Assembly (NCBI GenBank): GCA_900555435.1
Contig: USLH01000014.1
Span: 1 to 22,641, forward strand
Direction: 5' to 3'
DNA from: an uncultured Oscillospiraceae bacterium
GTDB lineage: Bacteria; Bacillota; Clostridia; Oscillospirales; Ruminococcaceae
Length of the DNA stretch: 22,641 nt
Part shown: positions 14,192 through 21,400 of the stretch, in pieces
How positions within the stretch are numbered: the stretch's first letter is position 1
Layout of the letters: every line of letters starts with the position of its first letter
Notes under the pieces: model-generated
The model's input: the letters and a program-made list of their open reading frames with translations, nothing else
Databases searched by the model: none
Told to the model about the DNA's origin: nothing
Program-made: the position numbers and the translations under genes

Positions 14192-15467
14192 AACCATCGT
14201 AAAAAGCGCCCGGATGGGGGAAGAATACCTGCGTCTGGAACACGAATCGGGGCTTGTGATCCTTTTTTATCCCATGAAGGGGTTCCGGACGGCTTACGCC
14301 ATTTTCGGGACAAAGTACGGCTCCGTGGACAGCGAGTTCAAAACGCCGGAGGACGAGGATTTCGTAAAAGTCCCCGACGGGGTGGCGCACTATCTGGAGC
14401 ACAAGCTGTTTGAAAGCGAGGAGGGCAGCGTGGATCGGCTTTTCGCCGGGGCCGGCGCCGAGGCCAATGCGTTTACCTCGTTCGATAAGACCTGCTATCT
14501 TTTTTCCTGCACGGATCGGTTCGAGGAATCCTTCCGGTACCTGCTGCGGTTCGTCCAGGATCCCTACTTCACTTCGGAGACCGTGGAGAAGGAGCGGGGC
14601 ATCATCGAACAGGAGATCCGGATGTACGAAGACAATCCGGACTGGCGGGTGATGCAGAACCTTTTAACGGCGCTTTATGCGGAGAATCCGGTGCGGCAGG
14701 ACATCGCCGGTACAGTGGAGAGCATTTCAAGGATCACGCCGGAGCTTTTGTATCGCTGCTACCGGACGTTTTATAACCTTTCCAATATGGTGGTCGCTGT
14801 GGCGGGAAGCTTTGATCCGGCTGCGGCGGAACGGGTTCTTGCGGAGGAATTAAAGCCGGGAAAACCGATGAAGATCCTGCGGAGGATTCCGGAAGAACCC
14901 CGGCAGGCAGCCAAGCCTTCCGTCACCGAAAAGCTGGACGTAGCCATTCCGCTTTTTGATTTCGGCTACAAGCTGGTCCCGGAGGAGGAGCCTCCGGCGC
15001 TTTTGAAGCAGCAGATCACGCTGGGGGTGCTTTCTGACGTCCTTGCCGGGCCGACCAGCTCCTTTTACGAGGAAATGAGCCGGAAGGGTCTTCTGGATGC
15101 GACCTTTGATACGGAAGTGTTCGGCGAGCGTGGAGCGCTGGCGCTGATCTTCGGCGGTGAATCCCGGGATCCTCTGGCGGTCTGTGAGGCTTTTTCCCGG
15201 ATGATCGAAGAGAAAAAACGGGAGGGGCTTTCCGAAGAGGAATTCCTTTCCTGCAAAAACGCCTTTTACGGGAAGACCCTGCGGGCCTTGAACGACGTGG
15301 AAACGGCGGCCAGCGCATTGCTTTCCCACGAAATGATGGGAGTCGGGCTGTTCGATGTTTTGGAAGTCATCGCCGACCTGTCGCTTTCGGATCTGGAGAC
15401 TGCCCTGCAGACCTCCTTTGACCCGGAATGCCGGGCCATTTCGCTGATCCTTCCCAAGGAAGCATAA
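14184..15467 (+). CDS. ymfH: M16-family zinc peptidase (YmfH type)
   Basis: A 427-residue partner of the preceding protein. It carries the inverted zinc motif HYLEH (residues 69-73: His69, Glu72, His73) and the downstream glutamate cluster in IIEQEIRMYEDNPDWR (about 141-156) that provides the third ligand. In the C-terminal lobe the position of the Arg/Tyr pair reads EMSRKGLLDATF, where tyrosine is lacking, so the active site seems complete only with the YmfF-like subunit. GGAGGG precedes its ATG inside the end of the upstream gene. Predicted to act in the cytoplasm, as no signal peptide is visible. Peptide substrate unknown. Confidence 0.9.
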   Translation: MRRTIVKSARMGEEYLRLEHESGLVILFYPMKGFRTAYAIFGTKYGSVDSEFKTPEDEDFVKVPDGVAHYLEHKLFESEEGSVDRLFAGAGAEANAFTSFDKTCYLFSCTDRFEESFRYLLRFVQDPYFTSETVEKERGIIEQEIRMYEDNPDWRVMQNLLTALYAENPVRQDIAGTVESISRITPELLYRCYRTFYNLSNMVVAVAGSFDPAAAERVLAEELKPGKPMKILRRIPEEPRQAAKPSVTEKLDVAIPLFDFGYKLVPEEEPPALLKQQITLGVLSDVLAGPTSSFYEEMSRKGLLDATFDTEVFGERGALALIFGGESRDPLAVCEAFSRMIEEKKREGLSEEEFLSCKNAFYGKTLRALNDVETAASALLSHEMMGVGLFDVLEVIADLSLSDLETALQTSFDPECRAISLILPKEA

Positions 15468-15534
15468 ACGGGTATCAGAGGTGCGGATCATCCGCACCCT
15501 GCCATAAAAATTTTCACATAGGTGGTGTGTAACA

Positions 15535-16644
15535 GTGACAAATACTGTTTCCTTCCCCAAGCTTGGCCTGGAATTTACGGTCAATCGGGTAGCGTTCACT
15601 CTGGGTTCGGTCACCATTACCTGGTACGGACTGCTCATCGCAGCAGGAATCCTGCTGGCCATGTGCTTTGCCTTTTATCAGGCGAAAAAATTCGGCATCA
15701 TTGCCGACAAGCTGATGGATGCGGCTCTGGGCGGCGTCATCGGTGGCATCGTGGGGGCAAGACTTTACTACGTCGCCTTCCGCTGGGAGGATTATAAGAA
15801 CGATCTTTCCAGCATCTTCAAGACCTGGGAAGGCGGCATGGCCATTTACGGCGGCCTGATCGGCGGATTGCTCATCGGACTTCTTGCGGCGAAGATCCGG
15901 AAGGTCCGGATCCTCCCCGCCATGGATCTTGCCGTCATGGGCTTTCTGATCGGCCAGTCCATCGGGCGCTGGGGCAACTTCGTAAACGTGGAAGCCTTCG
16001 GCGGAAACACGAATCTCCCCTGGGGCATGACCTCTCCCGCCATCACCGGCTACCTGCAGCAGCACCTGACGGAGCTGACCGAGCTGGGGATGAAGATCGA
16101 CCCCACCGCCCCGGTCCATCCCACCTTCCTCTATGAGTCCCTCTGGTGTGCTCTCGGGTTCCTCGGGCTGTTTCTTTATAAGAATCACCGCCGTTTTGAC
16201 GGGGAGATCTTCCTTCTCTACTCCTTCTGGTACGGCTTGGGGCGGCTCTTCATCGAAGGGCTGCGGACGGACAGCCTGCTGATCGGTCAGATCCGGGTGT
16301 CCCAGCTGCTGGCGGGGATCGTCTCTCTGGCGGCTCTGGTAACCTGGATCGTAGCCACGGCGAAGATCCGGGGCGCTCACGATCCGGAATTCTGCAAGCC
16401 CTACGGGCAAACGGAAGCCTTCGCCAAGGAGCTGGCGGAATATGAGGCTTCCTTGAAGCAGAAAAAGGACAAAAAAGGAACGAAAAAGACCGAAAACGCT
16501 TCCGAAAAGGAAAATGGCGTGGAAGTCGTAGAAATCGATAACTTTGAAGGTGCGGAGACGCCGGAGGAAGCCGAGGACGACGGCACGAAAATTGCCGACG
16601 CTCCGGCGGAGGAAGCGGCCTCGGAGGAAAAGGAAAATGGCTAA
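15535..16644 (+). CDS. lgt: Prolipoprotein diacylglyceryl transferase with long charged C-terminal tail
   Basis: A 369-residue membrane enzyme that moves diacylglycerol from phosphatidylglycerol onto the lipobox cysteine of prolipoproteins. Seven hydrophobic segments are visible. The family signature reads GRWGNFVNVEAFG (144-156), with WYG at 30-32 and HPTFLYES in the periplasmic loop. The position often occupied by histidine in HGG is tyrosine here (IYGG, 104-107). The start is GTG with AGGTGG nine bases upstream. Residues from about 285 to 369 form a hydrophilic Lys/Glu/Ala-rich tail, making the protein longer than the usual 260-310 residues. The stop codon overlaps the folD start by eight bases. 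It follows the M16 pair by 67 bases, with only a short hairpin without T-run between them. Confidence 0.95.
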   Translation: MTNTVSFPKLGLEFTVNRVAFTLGSVTITWYGLLIAAGILLAMCFAFYQAKKFGIIADKLMDAALGGVIGGIVGARLYYVAFRWEDYKNDLSSIFKTWEGGMAIYGGLIGGLLIGLLAAKIRKVRILPAMDLAVMGFLIGQSIGRWGNFVNVEAFGGNTNLPWGMTSPAITGYLQQHLTELTELGMKIDPTAPVHPTFLYESLWCALGFLGLFLYKNHRRFDGEIFLLYSFWYGLGRLFIEGLRTDSLLIGQIRVSQLLAGIVSLAALVTWIVATAKIRGAHDPEFCKPYGQTEAFAKELAEYEASLKQKKDKKGTKKTENASEKENGVEVVEIDNFEGAETPEEAEDDGTKIADAPAEEAASEEKENG

Positions 16645-17491
16645 GATCATCGATGGAAAAGCGGTTTCCGCAAGCGTCAAGGAAGCGGTGGCAAAAGAAG
16701 CGGCTGCTTTAAAGGAAAAAGGGATTTTGGTGGGGCTTGCCGTAGTGATCGTAGGGAATGATCCCGCCTCCCGGGTCTATGTGAACAACAAAAAGAAAGC
16801 CTGTGCCGCCTGCGGCATCGAATCGTATGAATACGCCCTTCCGGAGGAGACGACGGAAGAGGAGCTGCTGGCTCTGGTGGAGAAGCTGAACGGCGACCCG
16901 GCGGTCAACGGCATCCTGGTGCAGCTGCCCCTGCCCCGGCAGATCGACGAGCACCGGATCATCGAAGCCATTTCCCCCAAAAAAGACGTGGACGCTTTTC
17001 ACGCCGTCAATGTGGGAAAGATCATGATCGGCGACTTTGACTTTTTACCCTGTACGCCTTCCGGCTGCATGGATCTCATCGATTCTACCGGCGTTCCCGT
17101 GGAAGGAAAGCGCTGCGTAGTGATCGGGCGCAGCAACATCGTGGGGAAACCCATGGCCATGCTCCTGCTCCATCGGAACGGGACAGTGACCATCTGCCAT
17201 TCCAAAACAAAGAACCTGAAGGAGATCTGCCGAGAGGCGGACATTCTGGTCGCAGCGGTGGGCCGCCCCAATTTCGTCACGGCGGATATGGTAAAAGAAG
17301 GCGCTGTGGTCATCGACGTAGGCATGAACCGGCTGGAGAACGGCAAGCTCTGCGGCGACGTGGATTTTGAAGGCGTTTCCAAAGTGGCGGGCTGGATCAC
17401 CCCGGTTCCCGGAGGGGTCGGGCCCATGACCATCGCCACCCTGATGCGCAACACCCTGACGGCTGCAAAGCTGCAAAACGGGATGGATTGA
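16637..17491 (+). CDS. folD: FolD, methylenetetrahydrofolate dehydrogenase/cyclohydrolase
   Basis: A 284-residue bifunctional cytoplasmic enzyme converting 5,10-methylene-THF to 10-formyl-THF with NADP, feeding purine synthesis and formyl-Met-tRNA. Tyr48 and Lys52 in SRVYVNNKKKAC match the catalytic pair, and VQLPLP (95-100), PKKDVDAFH (114-122), CTPSG, the dinucleotide motif GRSNIVGKPMA, and the C-terminal TPVPGGVGPMT are all present. The ATG at 16637 overlaps the lgt end; GGAGGAAAAGG serves as ribosome binding site. The frame is open 31 codons further upstream, but that part is only the shadow of the lgt tail. The 39-base gap to the next gene suggests cotranscription; a functional link to lgt is not obvious. 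Confidence 0.97.
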   Translation: MAKIIDGKAVSASVKEAVAKEAAALKEKGILVGLAVVIVGNDPASRVYVNNKKKACAACGIESYEYALPEETTEEELLALVEKLNGDPAVNGILVQLPLPRQIDEHRIIEAISPKKDVDAFHAVNVGKIMIGDFDFLPCTPSGCMDLIDSTGVPVEGKRCVVIGRSNIVGKPMAMLLLHRNGTVTICHSKTKNLKEICREADILVAAVGRPNFVTADMVKEGAVVIDVGMNRLENGKLCGDVDFEGVSKVAGWITPVPGGVGPMTIATLMRNTLTAAKLQNGMD

Positions 17492-17530
17492 GCCGATGAA
17501 AGGCAGAGCAACGAAGGAGGGAAACCACCG

Positions 17531-19360
17531 ATGAAACGGAATCTGTGCATGGGCTGCATGCAGGAGAAGGGGGAAGACCCCATTTGCCCTCACTGCGGCT
17601 ATGAAGAGGGGACGCCCCATTTTGCATCTTATCTCCCGCCCCATACTATGATCGACGATCGGTATCTGGTGGGAAAGGTGCTCAGCTACAACGGCGAGAG
17701 CGTCATTTACATCGGCTTCGATACCATGAGCGGCAAGCGGGTGGACATTCGGGAATATTTCCCCGATACCCTCGCAGTCCGGAATCCGGACGGGAGAAGC
17801 GTCCGGGTCAACGAGGGCCGGCAGATCCAGTTCAAGGCTTACATGGGGGACTATCTGGAGATGATCCGGAAGCTGTCCCGGATGCGGACGCTGTCCTGCG
17901 TGGTGCAGGTTCAGGGGATCGTAGAGGCAAACGGCACGGTTTACGCCGTGATGGAACACATCGACGGCCGGACGGTGCGGCAGTTTATCAACGAGCGGGG
18001 CACCATGCTCAGCTGGCAGGAAGCGTCGGATCTTTTCCTGCCCATGTTAAAGACCCTGCGGCTGATCCATCAGGACGGGTTGATCCATCGGGGGATCAGC
18101 GCCGACACCATTCTTATCACAAAAAACAATACCGTGAAGATCGATGGCTTTGCCATCAGCGCCGTGCGGGCGGCTCGGACGGAGCTGATCGCCGAGCTGT
18201 TCCCGGGCTTTTCCGCCCCGGAGCAGTATTCCACCGTCAGCCCCCACGGGACGTGGACGGACGTGTATGCGGTATGTGCCCTGCTTTATACGGTGCTCAC
18301 CGGGCAGCGGCCGCCGGAGGCCCTGATCCGGTCGCCGGAGAAGCGGCTGATGCCTCCTATTGAGCGGAACGACACGGTCCCCTCGGCGGTTTCCGACGCC
18401 ATTTTAGAGGGGCTTGCCCTGAACATCCGGGAGCGGATCCAGGATATGGACACCCTGATCGGCCGCCTGACCGGGGAGACGGAGCCGGTTCCTGCGGCAG
18501 CTCCGGCGGAGCCGGATTTCCCCACCATCGTGATCCCGGAGGACGACTGGCCCGAGGAGCCGGAGGGCAACACAACCTACTACCGGCCGGCTGCATCCGG
18601 CGAGACCCGGACCACAAAGGACACCCGGCGGGTGGAAACGGAGGCAGAGGAGAAATCCCGGACGAAGAAGCTGGTGCTGACCAGCATGGCCATCACCCTG
18701 CCGATCCTGCTGCTGGCGCTGATCCTCACCTTCTGGATCCTCTTCGGTGGAAGAAATCACGGGGGAGGGACGTCTTCCTCGGAAAATTCGGTGGACAGCA
18801 CCGTCTCCGACGAGTGGCTCGTCCCCTCCAAAGAGGAATCGGAGCTTTCCTTCAGCAGCCGGGATGAATCCTCCCGGGGAGAGGGCTCGGCTGAAAGCTC
18901 CGAGGAGAGCTCTCAGGAAGAAAGCTCGGAAGAGGTTCTGAAGATGGAGGACTTCAAGGGGCAGAAATACGCCGATGTGATCGCAAACGCCAAAAACAAG
19001 GCGATTTACATCTTTGCGGAGCCGGAGTACGTTTACAGCAGCGAGTACGAAGAGGGCATCGTAGTGGATCAGGACGTGACCCCGGACATCGAGATCACTA
19101 CCGGGACGCAGGTCCGGCTGAAGGTCAGCAAGGGCACCCCGTACCTGATCCTGCCCAGCTATGATAAGAAGACCGAGAAGGAATACCTAAATGAGCTGGC
19201 TGCCATGGGTATCACCAATGTGACCGTCAGCCGCCGCAGGGATCCCCTGTTCAACCAGGGCGGTTATGTGGTGGGGACCAACATGAGCGATGGGCAGTAT
19301 GACATTGTCAATAAGCCCCTGCTTGAGATCTATGTTTCCATTGGCGCCGAAGATGAGTAA
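17531..19360 (+). CDS. Zinc-ribbon / degenerate Ser-Thr kinase domain / PASTA-like membrane protein
   Basis: A 609-residue protein. Residues 6-22 hold a zinc ribbon (C6-x2-C9 and C19-x2-C22). Residues about 45-315 align with Hanks-type kinases, but the key residues are changed: the VAIK lysine is Arg74 (VDIREYF), HRD reads HRG at 186-188, the catalytic-loop asparagine is Thr193, and DFG reads DGF at 205-207; the glycine loop is also poor. APE (229-231) and the helix-F aspartate (WTDVYA) remain, so the fold is probably kept. A membrane helix lies at about 380-406, then a Ser/Glu-rich extracellular linker and two PASTA-like repeats (about 470-535 and 536-605). It thus looks like a pseudokinase receptor for wall fragments. 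It is last in the operon; AAGGAGG is ten bases before the ATG. Catalytic loss is inferred from motifs, not shown. Confidence 0.85.
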   Translation: MKRNLCMGCMQEKGEDPICPHCGYEEGTPHFASYLPPHTMIDDRYLVGKVLSYNGESVIYIGFDTMSGKRVDIREYFPDTLAVRNPDGRSVRVNEGRQIQFKAYMGDYLEMIRKLSRMRTLSCVVQVQGIVEANGTVYAVMEHIDGRTVRQFINERGTMLSWQEASDLFLPMLKTLRLIHQDGLIHRGISADTILITKNNTVKIDGFAISAVRAARTELIAELFPGFSAPEQYSTVSPHGTWTDVYAVCALLYTVLTGQRPPEALIRSPEKRLMPPIERNDTVPSAVSDAILEGLALNIRERIQDMDTLIGRLTGETEPVPAAAPAEPDFPTIVIPEDDWPEEPEGNTTYYRPAASGETRTTKDTRRVETEAEEKSRTKKLVLTSMAITLPILLLALILTFWILFGGRNHGGGTSSSENSVDSTVSDEWLVPSKEESELSFSSRDESSRGEGSAESSEESSQEESSEEVLKMEDFKGQKYADVIANAKNKAIYIFAEPEYVYSSEYEEGIVVDQDVTPDIEITTGTQVRLKVSKGTPYLILPSYDKKTEKEYLNELAAMGITNVTVSRRRDPLFNQGGYVVGTNMSDGQYDIVNKPLLEIYVSIGAEDE

Positions 19361-19368
19361 AAGCGTTT

Positions 19369-19411
19369 CCCGGAAGAGCCGGCCTCGACTTTTCCGGGAG
19401 ATCCCTTTTTT
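19369..19411 (+). terminator. Probable terminator of the ymfF-to-pseudokinase operon
   Basis: CCCGGAAGAG (19369-19378) pairs with CTTTTCCGGG (19389-19398), ten pairs with one G-T, loop of ten. A run of six T follows at 19406-19411, but seven bases separate stem and T-run, so the shape is not ideal. An alternative is the small GGGAGATCCC hairpin directly before the T-run. Confidence 0.5.
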
Positions 19412-19452
19412 CGACCGTTTTCCAAAAAAGCAAAGATTTTTTTCAGAAAGTC

Positions 19453-19481
19453 TTGACAAATCCCGCTTTGTCCGATATAAT
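19453..19481 (+). promoter_or_regulatory. Consensus promoter of tRNA-Thr
   Basis: TTGACA (19453-19458), 17 bases, TATAAT (19476-19481): both hexamers match the housekeeping consensus perfectly with ideal spacing. The tRNA begins 27 bases after the -10. Confidence 0.93.
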
Positions 19482-19508
19482 ATAAAAGTCGTCTGGTTCA
19501 GATGACTT

Positions 19509-19584
19509 GCTGATATGGCTCAGGTGGCAGAGCACATCCTTGGTAAGGATGAGGTCACCAGTTCGAATCTGGTTATCAGCTCCA
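19509..19584 (+). tRNA. tRNA-Thr (anticodon GGU)
   Basis: A 76-base cloverleaf with CCA encoded. Acceptor arms GCTGATA and TATCAGC pair perfectly; the D-arm contains GGCTCAGGTGGCAGAGC; the anticodon stem CATCC/GGATG encloses TTGGTAA with anticodon GGT, reading ACC and ACU; the T-arm has the GTTCGAATC loop; discriminator base is T. It stands alone with its own promoter and a terminator starting two bases after the CCA. Confidence 0.96.
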
Positions 19585-19585
19585 T

Positions 19586-19618
19586 AAAAACCTGCAATCG
19601 TATGATTGCAGGTTTTTT
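19586..19618 (+). terminator. Terminator of tRNA-Thr
   Basis: AAAAACCTGCAATC (19586-19599) pairs with GATTGCAGGTTTTT (19604-19617), loop GTAT, ending in a six-T run. Confidence 0.94.
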
Positions 19619-19632
19619 GTTTAGGAAAAGCC

Positions 19633-19661
19633 TTGCGTTTTTTCCTTCGTGAGGGTATACT
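19633..19661 (+). promoter_or_regulatory. Promoter of the TfoX-domain gene
   Basis: TTGCGT (19633-19638), 17 bases, TATACT (19656-19661), 30 bases before the start codon of the next gene. The -10 is five of six, the -35 four of six. Confidence 0.65.
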
Positions 19662-19690
19662 GAAAGCAGACTTCAAAAGGAGGCGGAGAA

Positions 19691-20008
19691 ATGGCGACTT
19701 CAGCGGAATATGCAGAGTTTGTCTGTGAGCGGATGCGGCGGTTTGGGGAGATCCGGTGTCGGAAAATGTTCGGGGAATATATGGTTTACCTGAACGAAAA
19801 GCCGTTGCTGACCCTTTGCGACAGCACCCCGTTCGTCAAAATGCTGCCGGAGCTTTCTCCGTTTTTGTCGGAAACCGGCTTTCCTTACGAGGGGGCGAAG
19901 GAGCATTACCTTCTGGATGTGGAGAACGATGCCCTTCTGGATCAGGTGATCCCCCTGCTGGAAGCAGTCACGCCTTTTCCGAAAAAGAGGTCAAAACTTT
20001 CATTATAA
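19691..20008 (+). CDS. TfoX N-terminal domain protein
   Basis: A 105-residue soluble protein that resembles the TfoX N-terminal domain family: an N-terminal helix, then the typical RKMFGEYMVYLNEKPLLTLCD segment (residues about 24-44) and FVKMLPEL, ending in a helix after HYLLDVENDALLDQ. In gamma-proteobacteria this domain occurs in competence regulators, but the free-standing form common in Firmicutes has no settled function; I do not infer competence. AAAGGAGG is seven bases before the ATG, and a promoter lies just upstream. It is followed after 117 bases by the RNHCP gene, with no terminator I can recognise between them. Confidence 0.8.
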   Translation: MATSAEYAEFVCERMRRFGEIRCRKMFGEYMVYLNEKPLLTLCDSTPFVKMLPELSPFLSETGFPYEGAKEHYLLDVENDALLDQVIPLLEAVTPFPKKRSKLSL

Positions 20009-20048
20009 GGAGAATGTTGTTTGAAGAAAACACGAGCCTTTGATCTTG

Positions 20049-20120
20049 TGATCTGACCGGGAGGTCGGTAAACCAGATCAGCCGCCCTCCCGGAAACGGA
20101 ATGAAACTTTTCCGGAGGGA
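20049..20120 (+). promoter_or_regulatory. Structured leader with competing pairings around the RNHCP ribosome binding site
   Basis: Three elements overlap. TGATCTG (20049-20055) can pair with CAGATCA (20074-20080). CCGGGAGG (20057-20064) can pair with CCTCCCGG (20086-20093), which crosses the first stem. The CCCTCC part of that right arm (20085-20090) can instead pair with the Shine-Dalgarno GGAGGG (20114-20119), and CCGGAAA (20090-20096) can pair with TTTCCGG (20109-20115), also covering the site. The layout resembles an anti-anti-SD/anti-SD/SD switch. Purine-rich SD-like sequences make some of this likely by chance. Confidence 0.4.
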
Positions 20121-20125
20121 TCCAA

Positions 20126-20554
20126 ATGAATCGGGAAAACAAACGAAAACAATACGAAAAAGGGTACTATCAGACTCATTCCTGCAAGGACAGCTTCACC
20201 TGCAAGGTCTGCGGGCGGCTGGTGACGCCTCAGAATGCCGGGAGCGATCACCGGAATCACTGCCCCAACTGCCTTTCCAGCCTTCATGTAGACGACGAGC
20301 CGGGAGACCGTGCCGCAGACTGCGGCGGGATCATGGAGCCGGTGGCCGTCTGGGTGCGCAAAAACGGCGAGTGGGCCATCATCCACCGCTGCAGACGCTG
20401 CGGCGTCCTCCACTCCAACCGGGTGGCGGCGGACGACAATCCCATGAAGCTCATGAGCATCGCCCTGAAGCCCTTGTGCGAGCCGCCCTTTCCGGTGGAG
20501 CGCATCGAGGAGATGACCGCCCTGATGGGCGGGAACGGGACCCTGAAAAAGTGA
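20126..20554 (+). CDS. RNHCP-domain zinc-binding protein
   Basis: A 142-residue protein with the diagnostic DHRNHCPNC motif (41-49), from which the domain takes its name. Two cysteine pairs flank the core: C26-x2-C29 with C46-x2-C49, and C89-x2-C92 further on, together with conserved His residues, pointing to bound zinc. The middle has the DRAADCGGIMEPVAVW segment usual for the family. Function of RNHCP proteins is not known to me; the metal ribbons suggest RNA or protein contacts. The ATG is preceded by GGAGGG, which lies in a potentially structured leader. It ends next to a strong terminator. Confidence 0.88.
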   Translation: MNRENKRKQYEKGYYQTHSCKDSFTCKVCGRLVTPQNAGSDHRNHCPNCLSSLHVDDEPGDRAADCGGIMEPVAVWVRKNGEWAIIHRCRRCGVLHSNRVAADDNPMKLMSIALKPLCEPPFPVERIEEMTALMGGNGTLKK

Positions 20555-20590
20555 AAAAGCGCCGCCGGGGGCGATTCCGGCGGCGCTTTT
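20555..20590 (+). terminator. Terminator of the RNHCP gene
   Basis: GCGCCGCCGG (20559-20568) pairs with CCGGCGGCGC (20577-20586), loop of eight, flanked by A-run and TTTT. It starts right at the stop codon and ends seven bases before the next promoter. Confidence 0.9.
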
Positions 20591-20596
20591 CCGTCA

Positions 20597-20626
20597 TTGA
20601 CAAGGCGGGAGCGGCTTTGTTATAAT
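20597..20626 (+). promoter_or_regulatory. Promoter of the traX-like gene
   Basis: TTGACA (20597-20602) and TATAAT (20621-20626) are both perfect to consensus, with an 18-base spacer. It lies 22 bases before the traX-like start codon. Confidence 0.88.
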
Positions 20627-20647
20627 CAAAGAAAAGGGGGAGCGGGT

Positions 20648-21391
20648 ATGGAGAAAAAAGGGTTAAACGGCAATGCGCTAAAACTCCTTGCCATCGGCGC
20701 CATGACCATCGACCACATTGCTTGGGCGATGTTTCCGGGGTACCCGAAGGCGTGGCTGCCGATTTTGCTGCATCTGATCGGCCGGATCACCTGTCCGATC
20801 ATGTGCTTTTTTATTGCGGAGGGGTTCCATTACACCCGCAATATCCGAAAATACACCGGGCGGCTTTTCGGGTTTGCAATCCTATCCCATTTCTGCTACA
20901 TTTTTGCTTCGGCGGATTTTGCAGGGTGGCGCTCCTTCCTGCCGGGGGCTTCCGGCAGCTGGCTCAACCAGACCAGCGTCATGTGGTCGCTGGCGTGGGG
21001 GCTTGTGATGCTGCGGATGGCGGAGAGCAGGCGGATCCCCGGCTGGGGGAAGCCGATCCTGGTAATCCTCATCTGCCTTATCAGCTTCCCCAGCGACTGG
21101 AGCTGTGTGGCGGCCCTCTGCGTGCTGGCCTTCGGCACCAATCGGGGAGATCTGAAAAAGCAGAGTTTCTGGCTCCTTTTTTACGCAGCCATTTATGCGG
21201 CGGTTTATTTCTTCGCCATCGACCGGGTGTACGGGATCCTGCAGATGGGCGTGGTGCTGGCGATCCCGCTTCTTCGCCTTTATAACGGCCGGCGGGGGAA
21301 AAACAAGCAGGTGAACCGCTTTATGAAGTGGTTTTTCTATCTTTATTATCCGCTGCACCTGCTTTTGATCGGAATTTTGGAAAAGATTTGA
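20648..21391 (+). CDS. TraX-family multispanning membrane protein
   Basis: A 247-residue integral membrane protein beginning MEKKGLNGNALKLLAIGAMTIDH, the usual opening of TraX-family proteins, followed by about seven hydrophobic segments and a C-terminal YLYYPLHLLLI motif. In F plasmids TraX acetylates pilin; chromosomal Firmicute members are related to acyltransferases but have no proven role, and there is no conjugation gene nearby. Visible marks of the family are the DHIAW segment (about 22-26), GRITCPIMCFFIAEGFHYTRN, and the C-terminal PLH. The ATG at 20648 has GGGGGAG just upstream; the frame is open further upstream into the promoter. It likely forms a two-gene unit with the next gene. 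Confidence 0.88.
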   Translation: MEKKGLNGNALKLLAIGAMTIDHIAWAMFPGYPKAWLPILLHLIGRITCPIMCFFIAEGFHYTRNIRKYTGRLFGFAILSHFCYIFASADFAGWRSFLPGASGSWLNQTSVMWSLAWGLVMLRMAESRRIPGWGKPILVILICLISFPSDWSCVAALCVLAFGTNRGDLKKQSFWLLFYAAIYAAVYFFAIDRVYGILQMGVVLAIPLLRLYNGRRGKNKQVNRFMKWFFYLYYPLHLLLIGILEKI

Positions 21392-21400
21392 GGAGAAATG

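Noticed and set aside
15480..15498. Inverted repeat GGTGCGGAT/ATCCGCACC between ymfH and lgt as a terminator
   Set aside because: No T-run follows on either strand, and spacing and direction favour cotranscription with lgt; perhaps an mRNA processing or stability hairpin.
20013..20042. Nine-codon ORF (MLFEENTSL) after the TfoX-domain gene that could be a leader peptide
   Set aside because: The ATG is only two bases from AGGAG, there is no codon bias toward a single amino acid, and it ends before the structured leader without clear coupling.
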